Shown: positions 7,455 through 15,662, counted from the first letter of the stretch. The stretch is 26,424 nt of DNA from an uncultured Panacagrimonas sp. (GCA_946481265.1 CAMLNE010000010.1:1-26424), one strand, 5' to 3'. Numbers and translations: made by a program. Notes: generated by a model from the letters alone, not told the origin.

Positions 7455-9590
7455 TCAGTCCGCCAGGCGCGTGAACCAGACCGCGTTCTGCTCGGCGGCC
7501 TGGTAGCGCCAGCCCGGTTCGATCAGGTAGGTCGTGGCACGCGTGACCACGATCGCCGGCCCTTCGATCGTCGTGCCCGGCCGCAGCGCGGCGTCGTCGT
7601 AGACCGCCGTCTTCAGCGCGCACTGGTGGCCGACGAAGTGGCAGCTGCGCTCGCCCACGGGCGCCGGCGGCGCCAGCATCTGCTTGCCCGGCTTGATGCC
7701 CTTGAACTTGATGCCCGGATGCTCGACGAACGAGCAGACGCGGATCGTGTTGATGCGCACGCCGGCCTCGGGCGTCTGGCTGCCCGCGCCGAAGCGTTCG
7801 CCGTAGCGGCCGTGGAACTGCTCGATCAGCTTGAGCACGTGCTCGGGAGCGGTCAGGCGGTTCAGATCGGTGACTACCGCAGTCTCGACCCGCTGGTTGC
7901 CGTAACGCATGTCCAGCTCGAGGCGATAGCCGATCCGCGGCGGCTCGAAGCCCTGGCGCACCAGGTCCTCGCGGCCACGGCGCTCGAGTTCCTCGACGAT
8001 GCCGTTGAAGCGGTCGTAGTCGTTGAAGAAGCTCTGGCGGTTGGCGTCGAACAGCGTGGTCCAGGTGCTCATCTCGTGGATGTGCAGCTGGCTCATGTTG
8101 CCGGCGCCGCAGGCCGAGAACACCGAGGCGAACGGCGGCGCCAGGATGGTCTTGACGCCCAGCGCGCGGGCGATGCCGCAGGCGTGCAGCGGGCCGTTGC
8201 CGCCATAGGCCAGCGTGGTGAAGTTTTCCGGCTCGTAGCCACGGGTGCGCAGCTCGCGCGCGATGCCGTTGGCCATGTTGGTGTCGACCGTGGACTTCAT
8301 CAGCTTCGCGCACTCGACCACCGACAGGTCCAGCTCTTCGCACAGATGCTCCTCGATGGCCTGCTTCGAACGGCGCGCATTGAGCTTGATGCGCCCGCCC
8401 GCGTAGTTGGCCGGATCGAGGTAGCCGAGCATCAGGTCGGCGTCGGTGACGGTCGGCCGCATGCCGCCGCGGTCATAGCAGGCGGGTCCCGGATCGGAGC
8501 CGGCCGATTCCGGGCCGACCTGGATGGTCTGGAACATGCGGTCGTACTTGCAGATCGAGCCGCCACCGGCGCCCAGGGTCACCAGGTGCACCATCGGCAC
8601 GCTGACCATCCAGCGTTCGATGACCGGGTTGAAGTCGTAGTGCTTGACCCCGCCCTCGACCACGATGCCGATGTCGAAGCTGGTGCCGCCCATGTCGGTG
8701 GCCACGATGTTGCCCAGCTCGGCCTGCAGCGCCAGGTGCTCGCTGGCCGCGATGCCCGACACCGGGCCCGAGTGCACCGTCTGCAGCGCATCGGTGGAGT
8801 TGAGCTGCGCCATGCCGCCGGAGTTGTGGTTGCACAGCATCGGCTTGTCGTAGCCGGCGGTGCGCAGGTTGAGCTCGAGCGTGCCCAGGCCGTGGTACAT
8901 CACCTGGTGCAGGAAGCCGTCCATGATGGTGGACATGGCGCGGGCGTACTCACCCTTGCGGCCACCGACCTGGTGCGAGAGCAGCAGCGGGATCGCGCCG
9001 AGCATATGGCCCGGGTATTCCTTGAGGAAGACCTCGCGCACGAGCAGTTCGTGCTCGGGATTGACCACCGAGTTGGCCAGGGTCACGACGATGACCTCGG
9101 CGCCCTTGTCGACCAGCTGGCGCAGCTTGTCGCGCAGGTCCGCCTGGTCCAGCTTGAGCAGCACCTGGCCGGCGTAGTCGATGCGCTCGCGCACCTCCAG
9201 GATCATCGGGATCGGCACGATCGGATCCGGACGCTGCGCGTTGGGAACGTCCATCTGTTCCTTGTGCGACAGGCCGGTGGCGTAGCCCTTGGCGCGGGCC
9301 AGCGGCACCGAGGCGCGGAAGCCCATGGTGGTGAGCATGCCCAGGCGCGGACCCTTGCGCTGGATCAGCGCGTTGGTGCCCAGGGTCGTGGCATAGCGCA
9401 CCGAGTCGACCTGGGAGAGCAGGTCGGTTTCCTTCAGGTTCAGCTCGGTGCAGGCGTTCTTCAGTGCCTCGTTGAAACCCAGCGCCAGGTTCTGGTGCGT
9501 AGTGAGCGCCTTGGATTCGATGTACTTGTTGTCCCAGGCCACGAAGCAGTCCGTGAACGTACCTCCGATATCGACTGAAACGCGCCTCAT
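7455..9590 (-). CDS. HyuA/AcxA-type ATP-binding ketone carboxylase subunit (Apc3-like)
   Basis: This 711-aa protein of the hydantoinase A / acetone carboxylase beta family has an ASKHA (actin/Hsp70-like) ATPase fold. In this class it phosphorylates the ketone enol, bicarbonate or both. Visible elements are phosphate-1 loop DIGGTFTD (7-14), the 'YATTLGTNALIQRKGPRLG' segment (66-84), 'SGPVSG' (274-279), phosphate-2 loop DMGGTSFD (299-306), 'GAGGGSI' (340-346), 'GSDPGPACY' (364-372) and GGNGPLHA further on. The ATG overlaps the gamma-subunit stop as ATGA, so the two are probably translated together at 1:1. It is longer than the first HyuA in the operon (636 aa) and keeps the canonical ATP motifs, so it is the more likely active kinase half. 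Substrate is not deducible from sequence alone. Confidence 0.93.
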   Translation of the reverse strand: MRRVSVDIGGTFTDCFVAWDNKYIESKALTTHQNLALGFNEALKNACTELNLKETDLLSQVDSVRYATTLGTNALIQRKGPRLGMLTTMGFRASVPLARAKGYATGLSHKEQMDVPNAQRPDPIVPIPMILEVRERIDYAGQVLLKLDQADLRDKLRQLVDKGAEVIVVTLANSVVNPEHELLVREVFLKEYPGHMLGAIPLLLSHQVGGRKGEYARAMSTIMDGFLHQVMYHGLGTLELNLRTAGYDKPMLCNHNSGGMAQLNSTDALQTVHSGPVSGIAASEHLALQAELGNIVATDMGGTSFDIGIVVEGGVKHYDFNPVIERWMVSVPMVHLVTLGAGGGSICKYDRMFQTIQVGPESAGSDPGPACYDRGGMRPTVTDADLMLGYLDPANYAGGRIKLNARRSKQAIEEHLCEELDLSVVECAKLMKSTVDTNMANGIARELRTRGYEPENFTTLAYGGNGPLHACGIARALGVKTILAPPFASVFSACGAGNMSQLHIHEMSTWTTLFDANRQSFFNDYDRFNGIVEELERRGREDLVRQGFEPPRIGYRLELDMRYGNQRVETAVVTDLNRLTAPEHVLKLIEQFHGRYGERFGAGSQTPEAGVRINTIRVCSFVEHPGIKFKGIKPGKQMLAPPAPVGERSCHFVGHQCALKTAVYDDAALRPGTTIEGPAIVVTRATTYLIEPGWRYQAAEQNAVWFTRLAD

Positions 9591-10027
9591 GCCTTCTCTC
9601 CGGTGGCGATGCGCGCCATCGGCTGGCCGGCGTGCGTGCGATTGCGGTTGCGCGGGTAGTCCTTGCCGTGCGGCTCCTTGGTGACCTCGTCGCGGTGCTT
9701 CCACTGCTCCTTCATCGCGTCGATATCGAATTCCATGTCGCGCAGGGGCGGGTGGCCCGGCGGCAGGTACTCGGTTTCCATCATCGTTCCGCACTGCGGG
9801 CAGTAGTACTCGATCAGCCGGCACCAGGTCGGGTCCGGCGAATAGGTCAGCGTGTACTTGTCGGGATCCAGCAGCGGCTTGTGGATCTCGCGCGGGTCGC
9901 GGTTGTAGGCGAGCAGGCCGCGCTTGTAGTTGTCACGTGCGGAAATCAGCACCTTGTCGCAGTGCCGGCATTCCCATTTCTCCGTGTCCAGGTCGATGCG
10001 AAGGTTTTCCGTCATCAGGACTTTCAT
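9587..10027 (-). CDS. Ketone carboxylase gamma (small) subunit, zinc-ribbon (AcxC/Apc2-like)
   Basis: This 146-aa protein of about 17 kDa is related to the acetone carboxylase gamma subunit and acetophenone carboxylase Apc2 (about 15 kDa). Two CxxC knuckles are visible: C20/C23 (CRHC) and C76/C79 (CPQC), expected to bind a zinc ion. The segment 'IEYYCPQCGTMMETEYLPPG' corresponds to the 'EYFCPECGT..' region I recall from AcxC. The tail after residue about 110 is charged and rich in Arg/Lys. The ATG at 10027 has GGAGGAG about 8 nt upstream. A second in-frame ATG four codons in is possible but less well placed. The stop overlaps the next HyuA start. The presence of this subunit is what separates a ketone carboxylase from an ordinary hydantoinase or oxoprolinase pair. 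Confidence 0.9.
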   Translation of the reverse strand: MKVLMTENLRIDLDTEKWECRHCDKVLISARDNYKRGLLAYNRDPREIHKPLLDPDKYTLTYSPDPTWCRLIEYYCPQCGTMMETEYLPPGHPPLRDMEFDIDAMKEQWKHRDEVTKEPHGKDYPRNRNRTHAGQPMARIATGEKA

Positions 10028-10081
10028 CGATCTTCTCCTCCAATACGTCAAAGTTCTTGCCGTTGCGCGGCGAAATAGGGG

Positions 10082-11992
10082 CTAGGCGCGGCTGAGCAGG
10101 ATGTCGCCGCTGTCGTTGACCTCGAAGCGCCAGCCGGCGTCGATGCGGCCGGTGAAATAGGCCTCCTCGAGCACGGCGGGGCCGGCGGCCGAGGCGCCTG
10201 CCTTCTGTTCCTCGACCCGGTACAGCGGAACGTCCTGGCCGCTGACCTGGCGCTTGCCGGCGGCAACGGCCTCTGCCTTCTTCTTGCCGAAGCTGCCCTT
10301 GAGCTTGGGATGCGGCAGCCGGCGGGTCGCCGTCACCGACACCGACAGCAGGGCATCCGCCGGCAGATCCTTGGGCAGGCTGCCGTTGGTCAGCGGGCGG
10401 CGTTCATCGGTATCGCGCGCGGTGATCAGCAGGGTGTTGTGCGTCTCGCATTCGGACAGCTCGAAGCCCTCGGCGTACATGCCGCGCCGGGCCTGGTCGG
10501 CCAGCTCGTCCAGGCAGGCCTTCAGGCCGGCCGCGTCGCGCTGGCGCAGCGGTGCGTCGTACTCGTGGCCGATGTCCGAAAAGCCCAGGCCGAAGGCGGA
10601 GAACACCGCCGCCAGGCCCGGGATCAGGACGCGCGAGATGCCGGCGGCCTCGGCCACCTTGCACACGACGAAGGGACCGCCGCCGCCGAAGGCCGCGAGC
10701 ACGGTGTCCTTGTCGATGTGCGTGTATTCCTTGAGGCTGTTGGCGACCTTCTCCACCCAGGCCTTCTCCATCGCGGCGGCCGCGGCCTCGACCGACAGGT
10801 TCAGCGGCTTGGCGATGCGGTCCTGCACGACGGCGCGGGCGCGCTCGCGGTCCAGCGCCAGGTCGCCGCCGAAGAACGAGGCGGGATCGAGCAGCCCCAT
10901 CACCAGGAAGGCGTCGGTGATGGTGGCCTCCGTGCCGCCCAGGCCGAAGCAGGCCGGTCCGGGCGCGCTGCCCACCGACTGCGGTCCGACGCGGATCTGG
11001 CCGTCGACCACCTTGATGATCGAGCTGCCGCCCACGCCCACGCTGTGCACGTCGCTGAGCGGGAAGGAGACCTGCACGCCTTCGACATGCCCGCGCGCTT
11101 CCGAGCGCACGCTGCCGTCGCGGATCTCGCCGATGTCGGTGGTGGTGCCGCCCACGTCCATGCTGACCAGGTGCTTGAAGCCGTAGTGCGCCGACACGGC
11201 GCCCGCGCCTTCCATGCCGCCGCGCGGCCCCGAGCTGTAGGTCTTGAGCGCGATGGTCTTGGCCACGCGCGCCGAATTGCCGTCGTTGCGGAAGATCAGC
11301 AGGGGGCTCTGCGCCTTGTTGGCGCGCAGCTTGTGCTCGGCGTTGTACAGGAAGCTCTCCATCGCCGGGTGCAGGAAGGCATTGAAGATCGCCGTCCAGG
11401 TGCGGCGTACGTCGTTGTCGTCCTCCACCACCTCGTGCGTGTAGAGCAGGGGAACGGCGCCGAGCAGGTGCTGCGGGAATTTGCGCAGCAGCAGGTTCTT
11501 GACCCGGGTTTCCTGCTCGGAGCGATCGGCGCCGCCGTGGGCGACGATGATGCGGTTGGCACCGGCCGAGGACAGGGCATTGACCGCCATGACCGCGGCC
11601 ATCTCGAAGGCATCGCCCTTCAGGGAGAGGTCGAGCGTGCTGACGCGGCCGTCCATCATCGTGTCGAACAGCTCGCCCGCCTTGCCTTGCGCCCGCAGGG
11701 CGTCGGCTTTGAGCTTGCCGGTGAGGATGATGCCCAGGCGCGGTCCCTTGCGCTCGACCAGGGCATTGGTGCCCTGCGTGGTGGAGTAGCGGATGTGGTC
11801 GGTGCTGGTGATCAGCGAGACCAGGTCCTCCTTGCCGTAGATCGCCTTCGAGGCCTTGGCCAGCCCGTCGAAGAAGCAGCGCGACAGGTCGTGAGGCGTG
11901 GTCAGGGTCTTGGTGCGGTGCACCTGGTCGCCGTCGATCACGCAGATGTCGGTCAGCGTGCCGCCGTTATCGATATTGATGAGCTTCCCCAC
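10082..11992 (-). CDS. HyuA-type subunit, first gene of the carboxylase operon (Apc1-like)
   Basis: This 636-aa protein (about 68 kDa) of the HyuA family sits where Apc1 (about 70 kDa) sits in the acetophenone carboxylase operon. The N-terminal phosphate loop reads DNGGTLTD (8-15), with Asn where the partner subunit and most family members have a small or aliphatic residue. The second loop is DVGGTTTD. 'GVGGSSI', 'GSAPGPACFGLGGTEATITDA' pieces and 'GGGGPFVVCKVAEAAG' follow. The start is GTG at 11992: AAGGAGG lies just upstream and the protein aligns from its first residues. The frame remains open upstream, but that part does not resemble the family. It may be the non-equivalent alpha' partner of the longer HyuA. 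It is separated from the gamma gene by only 54 nt. Confidence 0.92.
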   Translation of the reverse strand: MGKLINIDNGGTLTDICVIDGDQVHRTKTLTTPHDLSRCFFDGLAKASKAIYGKEDLVSLITSTDHIRYSTTQGTNALVERKGPRLGIILTGKLKADALRAQGKAGELFDTMMDGRVSTLDLSLKGDAFEMAAVMAVNALSSAGANRIIVAHGGADRSEQETRVKNLLLRKFPQHLLGAVPLLYTHEVVEDDNDVRRTWTAIFNAFLHPAMESFLYNAEHKLRANKAQSPLLIFRNDGNSARVAKTIALKTYSSGPRGGMEGAGAVSAHYGFKHLVSMDVGGTTTDIGEIRDGSVRSEARGHVEGVQVSFPLSDVHSVGVGGSSIIKVVDGQIRVGPQSVGSAPGPACFGLGGTEATITDAFLVMGLLDPASFFGGDLALDRERARAVVQDRIAKPLNLSVEAAAAAMEKAWVEKVANSLKEYTHIDKDTVLAAFGGGGPFVVCKVAEAAGISRVLIPGLAAVFSAFGLGFSDIGHEYDAPLRQRDAAGLKACLDELADQARRGMYAEGFELSECETHNTLLITARDTDERRPLTNGSLPKDLPADALLSVSVTATRRLPHPKLKGSFGKKKAEAVAAGKRQVSGQDVPLYRVEEQKAGASAAGPAVLEEAYFTGRIDAGWRFEVNDSGDILLSRA

Positions 11993-12021
11993 CGTCTCCT
12001 CCTTGAATGGTATGTGGGCAG

Positions 12022-12037
12022 GACCCTGGCTTGGGTC
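12022..12037 (-). repeat. Short inverted repeat in carboxylase operon leader
   Basis: GACCC (12022-12026) and GGGTC (12033-12037) flank a 6-nt loop, 30 nt upstream of the GTG start. A wider GGACC/GGTCC pairing (12021-12025 with 12039-12043) competes with it. It lies downstream of the 10-bp hairpin, so the leader could form two successive stem-loops. Confidence 0.35.
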
Positions 12038-12046
12038 TGGTCCATT

Positions 12047-12074
12047 GAGCCCGCCTAGGCTAAGAGGCGGGCTC
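12047..12074 (-). repeat. Perfect 10-bp stem-loop in carboxylase operon leader
   Basis: GAGCCCGCCT (12047-12056) is the exact reverse complement of AGGCGGGCTC (12065-12074), with an 8-nt loop. It lies 55 nt upstream of the GTG start and just downstream of the TACCC-N4-GGGTA element. There is no T-run on either side, so a simple intrinsic terminator is unlikely. It may be an operator or a leader-RNA structure. Confidence 0.6.
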
Positions 12075-12085
12075 CAGCATCTCAC

Positions 12086-12099
12086 TACCCGGGGGGGTA
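12086..12099. promoter_or_regulatory. Candidate LuxR-type operator upstream of carboxylase operon (copy 1)
   Basis: TACCC-N4-GGGTA is an interrupted palindrome of 14 bp. Its flanks are shared with the second copy at 15824-15837: both read CACTACCC-N4-GGGTAA, 14 identical positions around a variable 4-bp core. The format recalls the short inverted heptamers bound by NarL/GerE-type helix-turn-helix domains. The only GerE-domain protein in the window is the regulator at 15899-18628. Binding is inferred. Confidence 0.6.
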
Positions 12100-12847
12100 A
12101 AGACGCCATTAGGGCTCGCCCTGAATTCGCCGGAAGCGAGCGGACGACCGGCGCCGGGAGACGAAAGAGCGGGCGAGGGAGCGCGGGGCAGCGCAGGACA
12201 GCGCAGCAGACGGGCTTTTGCCGGGCGTTCGAGGGCGCTGCAGAGGATTGCTCGAATACGCGTGCGCGGGCCGCGCGGCACCCCGCCGGGCCTGCGTGAC
12301 GCCGTGTTCCCACGCCGCGGACGGATCGATGCGGCACGCATCACGGATCTGCGCGACGGCGGGATCGCCGGAATGCCCCGTCCCGGGAATCGCTCAAGGT
12401 GGAATCGTGCGGGAACGAGGATCGAAGGCGCCCGGCCTCCGTACGAGCGGGGATGCCCGGGTATTGCGTGCCCGGATCACCTGCAGGGAGCTGGCCTGCA
12501 CCGTCACCGCCGGCGCTGGATCGGCCGGGTCCGCCTGTGTCTTCCGGGTTCTTCGGTGCAGTACGGGCCGCGCGGAACGATGGTTTGCCGTCAGGTCCGC
12601 GATGTCATCGCCCGACGTTGGTTTCCGCGACTCCGCAAGGGCTGACGATGGGAACGTCGCGCCACCACCACATCCGGGCAGCGTCAGGTCCGCCCTGTCG
12701 AAGTTCCCGCGATGCCACCGGGGGGGCAGGCGCAAGGATGCGCCGGTCCCCGGCGGCAAGGGTGCTGGACGAGATCGCGCGGCCGCAGCCGCGCATCTGC
12801 GCCGGTGAGGCCGCCGAGGTCCGGACCTTGCCGGGCCCGGCGGGGGC

Positions 12848-13720
12848 TCACTCGCCGAACAGCTTTCCGAAGAGCTTGTCCATCGCCTTGTCGACGGCGC
12901 CGTCGGTGGCCTTGTCCACTTCGGATTCGGCGCGTCCCTCCACTCGCTGCTGCTGGCGCTCGGCCTTGTTCCCGAAGAGTCCGCCGAGAAGCCCACCGGA
13001 GCCGCCGTTGTCCGCGCCGCCGGACAGGGCGCCCAGGTCGGGCATCTGCGTCGGCTCGGCCGGCAGATCGAATCGCGAGGCGGCGGGGCGATCGGCCGAC
13101 AGGCTGACCAGGCTGAACGTGGTGCCGTGGCGCAGCAGACCCTGGCTCTTCAACTGGGCGGACAGCTGGTCGGCGGCGGCGTTGGCCGGCAGGCCGGCCA
13201 GCTCCGTCATGGTCCTGCCCATCAGCAGCATCGCCTCGGTCAGTTCGCGTACGCGTCCATCCTTGCTGAGCACCAGGGTTTCGGTCTGGGTGGCGCCATC
13301 GGCGTCGACATACGTGAGCGTGTGGACGCGTCCGCTGATGCCCGCCACGGTCTCGCTGCGGCCGGCGTCGGTCAGGCTGACGAAACGGGCCATGTCCTGC
13401 GCACCCAGCGCGGGCTGCTGCATGCCCTGCTGCGGCATCAGGCCGCCCAGGCTCTTCATCGCTGCCGCGGCGTCGATCACCATCGCTTGGCCGTCGCCCT
13501 GGTCGATCACGGTGTAGGCACGGCCGTCCCGCACGATCATGTAGCCCTGGCTGCCTTCCTCGCCCACCGACTGCATGCGCAGCCGGTTGCCGTCGAACTC
13601 GATCTGCGATCGCGCCGTGGCCCCTTCTTCACCGGACACGACCACCGCCGTTCCGCCACCCAGCGCCAGCACCGGCGTCAGCGTCAGCACGGCCATCAAG
13701 GCCAACTTGTGAATGTTCAT
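12848..13720 (-). CDS. Exported protein of unknown function
   Basis: I do not recognise the family with confidence; the layout is loosely like DUF4412-type periplasmic proteins. The 290-aa product starts with a Sec signal peptide: basic N-region MNIHK, a hydrophobic core to about residue 20, and cleavage probably near the glycine run. A beta-rich segment follows ('IEFDGNRLRMQ', 'GYMIVRDGRAYTVIDQGDGQAMVID'), then a Gln/Met-rich stretch (about 90-105) and a second beta region ('VHTLTYVDADGATQTETLVLSKDGRVREL'-type strands). Near the C-terminus are a Gly-rich linker (GGSGGLLGGLFG) and an amphipathic helix with repeated VDKA/MDK units ending in KLFGE, which could be a membrane- or partner-binding tail. 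The ATG has AAGGGGA upstream. It lies between the carboxylase and DUF1329 genes on the same strand. It is likely periplasmic. Confidence 0.75.
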   Translation of the reverse strand: MNIHKLALMAVLTLTPVLALGGGTAVVVSGEEGATARSQIEFDGNRLRMQSVGEEGSQGYMIVRDGRAYTVIDQGDGQAMVIDAAAAMKSLGGLMPQQGMQQPALGAQDMARFVSLTDAGRSETVAGISGRVHTLTYVDADGATQTETLVLSKDGRVRELTEAMLLMGRTMTELAGLPANAAADQLSAQLKSQGLLRHGTTFSLVSLSADRPAASRFDLPAEPTQMPDLGALSGGADNGGSGGLLGGLFGNKAERQQQRVEGRAESEVDKATDGAVDKAMDKLFGKLFGE

Positions 13721-13842
13721 CGATCCCCTTCTTGTGGAACAGCGAAATGTCCGTGCCGCGGTCGCAGCCGCGGGCGAGGTCCGCGGCGCGGTACGGCGTC
13801 GATTGTCGTGGCCGAATCCAGGTTTCAGGCCCCGGGCCGGAA

Positions 13843-13861
13843 TACCTCCCTGGAGGAGGTA
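13843..13861. repeat. Inverted repeat TACCTCC-N5-GGAGGTA
   Basis: TACCTCC (13843-13849) and GGAGGTA (13855-13861) form a perfect 7-bp inverted repeat with a 5-bp spacer. It lies about 125 bp upstream of the exported-protein start on the minus strand. It is a plausible operator. It resembles the TACCC-N4-GGGTA element only in its outer TACC/GGTA bases. Confidence 0.4.
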
Positions 13862-14169
13862 GCGCGCGCAGTGGCGTCAGCGGCCGCGCGGCAGATGGGC
13901 CGGGGGCCGAGTATGGTGACCTGCGCCGGGTTGTCCAGCGGCGACTTGCGCTCACCGATGCCGGCTAGGCCCAGCCGGCCACAACAATCCTGCTGATGCG
14001 CTGGAGGAGGTGCGGATACCTCGTGCCATTCACGTATCCGTGGGGGCGCCCGGATGAGAGTTCCGAACGCCTGCGCACGACGCAGCCGAGTGGAGAACGC
14101 AGCCGGCTCGTCGCTGCGATGCGCGAACGCCGTGCGCGTCGGCGGTCGCTCGCCTGGCGAACGACGCCC

Positions 14170-14206
14170 AAAAAAATCCGGCGCCACATGCGGGTGGGGC
14201 GCCGGA
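14170..14206 (-). terminator. Rho-independent terminator of the DUF1329 gene
   Basis: Read on the minus strand, TCCGGCGCC (14206-14198) pairs perfectly with GGCGCCGGA (14185-14177) around a 12-nt loop. Seven T residues follow directly (14176-14170). It lies 83 nt past the DUF1329 stop and should insulate that gene from the exported-protein gene downstream. This is the clearest intrinsic terminator in the window. Confidence 0.88.
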
Positions 14207-14288
14207 GTGCTCTGGCGAAGAGCAGGAGGAACTTGCGGTGCGGTCGTTGCCGTCCGTTCAGATCTGCGGCTGCCGGGACTTCACCGGT

Positions 14289-15662
14289 TCAATTGCCGAG
14301 ACGGGCGATGGCGCTCGTGGTCAGGAACTGGTTGTAGAAGTCGTAATCCGGGTCGTACTCGGACTTGTAGCCCGCCGGGCTCGCCTTCGCGTGGTGGATG
14401 CGCGTCATGCGGTTGGACTGGATGTCATGGACATGGCAGTAGTCCCAGGACCAGGCGGGCGTCCCGTCCTTGTTCTTGTGGACGTGCTCGCCCTTCTGCT
14501 GGCGGCCGGAGCCGGTTTCGAACGACTTCCAGACCTCACCGCGACGATCGAAGGTGACGCTTGAGTTGTACATGTTGTTGCGCGTGTCGATCCAGACGCG
14601 CTTCTTGCCGACCGGCGCGCGCGGGTAGCCGGTGGGCTTGGTCTCGAACACCAGGCACTCGGGCACCAGCTGGAAGTTGGTGTCGTAGAAGGTCAGGTTC
14701 TTGCCGCCGCCATGCACCTTCTTGTCCCAGTTCGGCGCATCGCCCTGCCAGTTGTCCGACATCGGCGCCAGATGGGGTTTTCTCTCGATCAGCTGGTAGT
14801 CGCCCCAGGTGAGCATGGGGTCGCCCGAGGACCAGGCGTCGGACAGGAAGAAGGTCATGCCCGGCACGACCGGCTCGAAGCGCTGGTTGGTGGGGAACTG
14901 GCGCACGCGCTTGAACGCAGGGAAGTACCCGTGCAGGTCCGGGAACTTGCGCTGGTCGTAGTACCAGATCGACAGGAACGACGAACCCTTGACGTCGTTC
15001 GGGCGCGTGAACCAGATCGACTGCAGGCGCAGCAGGTCCTTCCTGTTGTTGAACACCTTGCCGTCGGCGCGTGCCTGGCATTGGAGCTCGGCCCAGATGA
15101 ACTCGCGGTCGTAGCCGATGCTGCCATCCGGCGCGAGGCTGGCTTCCGGAATCGCGTAGATGGAGAAGTTGTGGCGACCCCAGCTCATCGTGATGTTGGC
15201 CAGTGCCTCCTTGGCGTCCTTGGGTTCCATGAAGGGAACGCCGCCGAGCCAGTTCTCGCCGTTGTCGGCGATCAGGTTGCCGTCCTCTGCCCACTTGGCC
15301 CGCCCCTTGTTGCGCAGGCTGGCCTCGAGGTGATCCTGGTTGAACATCTGCGTGATGTCGCGCGTGGTCGGCACGATCTTGATGCGACGCTTCTGTTCCT
15401 TGAGATTGACGTACTGGATGGGATCGAGCAGGTCCTTGACGACGTCGACGTTGTTGGCGTCGATGTAGTCGCCGGTCTTGATCTTGCCCTTGGTATACAT
15501 GTCGATGGACATCAGCTCGTCCGGATAGGCCTTGCTGATGTCGCCGTTGCTCTGGGCTGCTGCCCACATCGGGGACAGGACCCCCAGGCCGCCGAGGCCC
15601 ATCGCTGTCTTGTTGAGAAAACAGCGACGGCTGTAGTCGAAATCGTATTTGCGGATATGCAT
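14289..15662 (-). CDS. Tat-exported DUF1329 family protein
   Basis: This 457-aa protein is probably periplasmic or outer-membrane associated. DUF1329 proteins are LolB/LppX-like beta-rich proteins, often encoded beside DUF1302 proteins and genes for degrading hydrophobic compounds; their precise role is not established. The N-terminus carries a twin-arginine motif, SRRCFLNK (about 11-18), then a hydrophobic stretch and AAA at about 34-36, so export in folded form is expected. Family-like segments are 'NWLGGVPFMEPKDAKEA', 'AFKRVRQFPTNQRFEPVVPG' followed by a LTWGDYQLIERK strand, and 'KRVWIDTRNNMYNSSVTFD' with RRGEVWKSFE. The ATG at 15662 has GAGAGGAG about 7 nt upstream. It is divergent from the LuxR-type regulator, with the shared palindrome between them, and ends at its own terminator, so it is probably monocistronic. 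Confidence 0.85.
   Translation of the reverse strand: MHIRKYDFDYSRRCFLNKTAMGLGGLGVLSPMWAAAQSNGDISKAYPDELMSIDMYTKGKIKTGDYIDANNVDVVKDLLDPIQYVNLKEQKRRIKIVPTTRDITQMFNQDHLEASLRNKGRAKWAEDGNLIADNGENWLGGVPFMEPKDAKEALANITMSWGRHNFSIYAIPEASLAPDGSIGYDREFIWAELQCQARADGKVFNNRKDLLRLQSIWFTRPNDVKGSSFLSIWYYDQRKFPDLHGYFPAFKRVRQFPTNQRFEPVVPGMTFFLSDAWSSGDPMLTWGDYQLIERKPHLAPMSDNWQGDAPNWDKKVHGGGKNLTFYDTNFQLVPECLVFETKPTGYPRAPVGKKRVWIDTRNNMYNSSVTFDRRGEVWKSFETGSGRQQKGEHVHKNKDGTPAWSWDYCHVHDIQSNRMTRIHHAKASPAGYKSEYDPDYDFYNQFLTTSAIARLGN

Larger units (their letters stand above)
11993..12847. other. 855-bp gene-free region upstream of the carboxylase operon
   Basis: No convincing protein was found on either strand: open frames here are arginine/proline-rich and lack family features or ribosome sites. 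The apc-proximal 110 bp contain structured elements listed separately: a hairpin at 12047-12074 and the shared palindrome at 12086-12099. The far end carries two 12-bp perfect palindromes (12817-12828 and 12830-12841) immediately after the stop of the 12848-13720 gene; neither has a T-run. Confidence 0.6.
13721..14288. other. 568-bp intergenic region
   Basis: No supported gene was found. The region contains the inverted repeat at 13843-13861 and, at its far end, the terminator of the DUF1329 gene (14170-14206). Between 14207 and 14288 is the 3' untranslated part of the DUF1329 transcript. The promoter of the 12848-13720 gene must lie in the first part, but no clear hexamer pair was identified. 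Confidence 0.6.

Noticed and set aside
5940..9578. A 1212-codon open frame on the plus strand
   Set aside because: It lies antisense to the HyuB and HyuA genes, which have clear family motifs. The composition (His/Arg/Val-rich, no domains) is that of a high-GC codon-phase shadow.
12060..12808. Several short open frames in the 855-bp gap
   Set aside because: All are Arg/Pro-rich, mutually overlapping on both strands, and without ribosome sites or family features.
12817..12841. Two adjacent 12-bp palindromes as a terminator of the exported-protein gene
   Set aside because: They have no loop and no T-run, so intrinsic termination is not supported. They are recorded only as palindromes.
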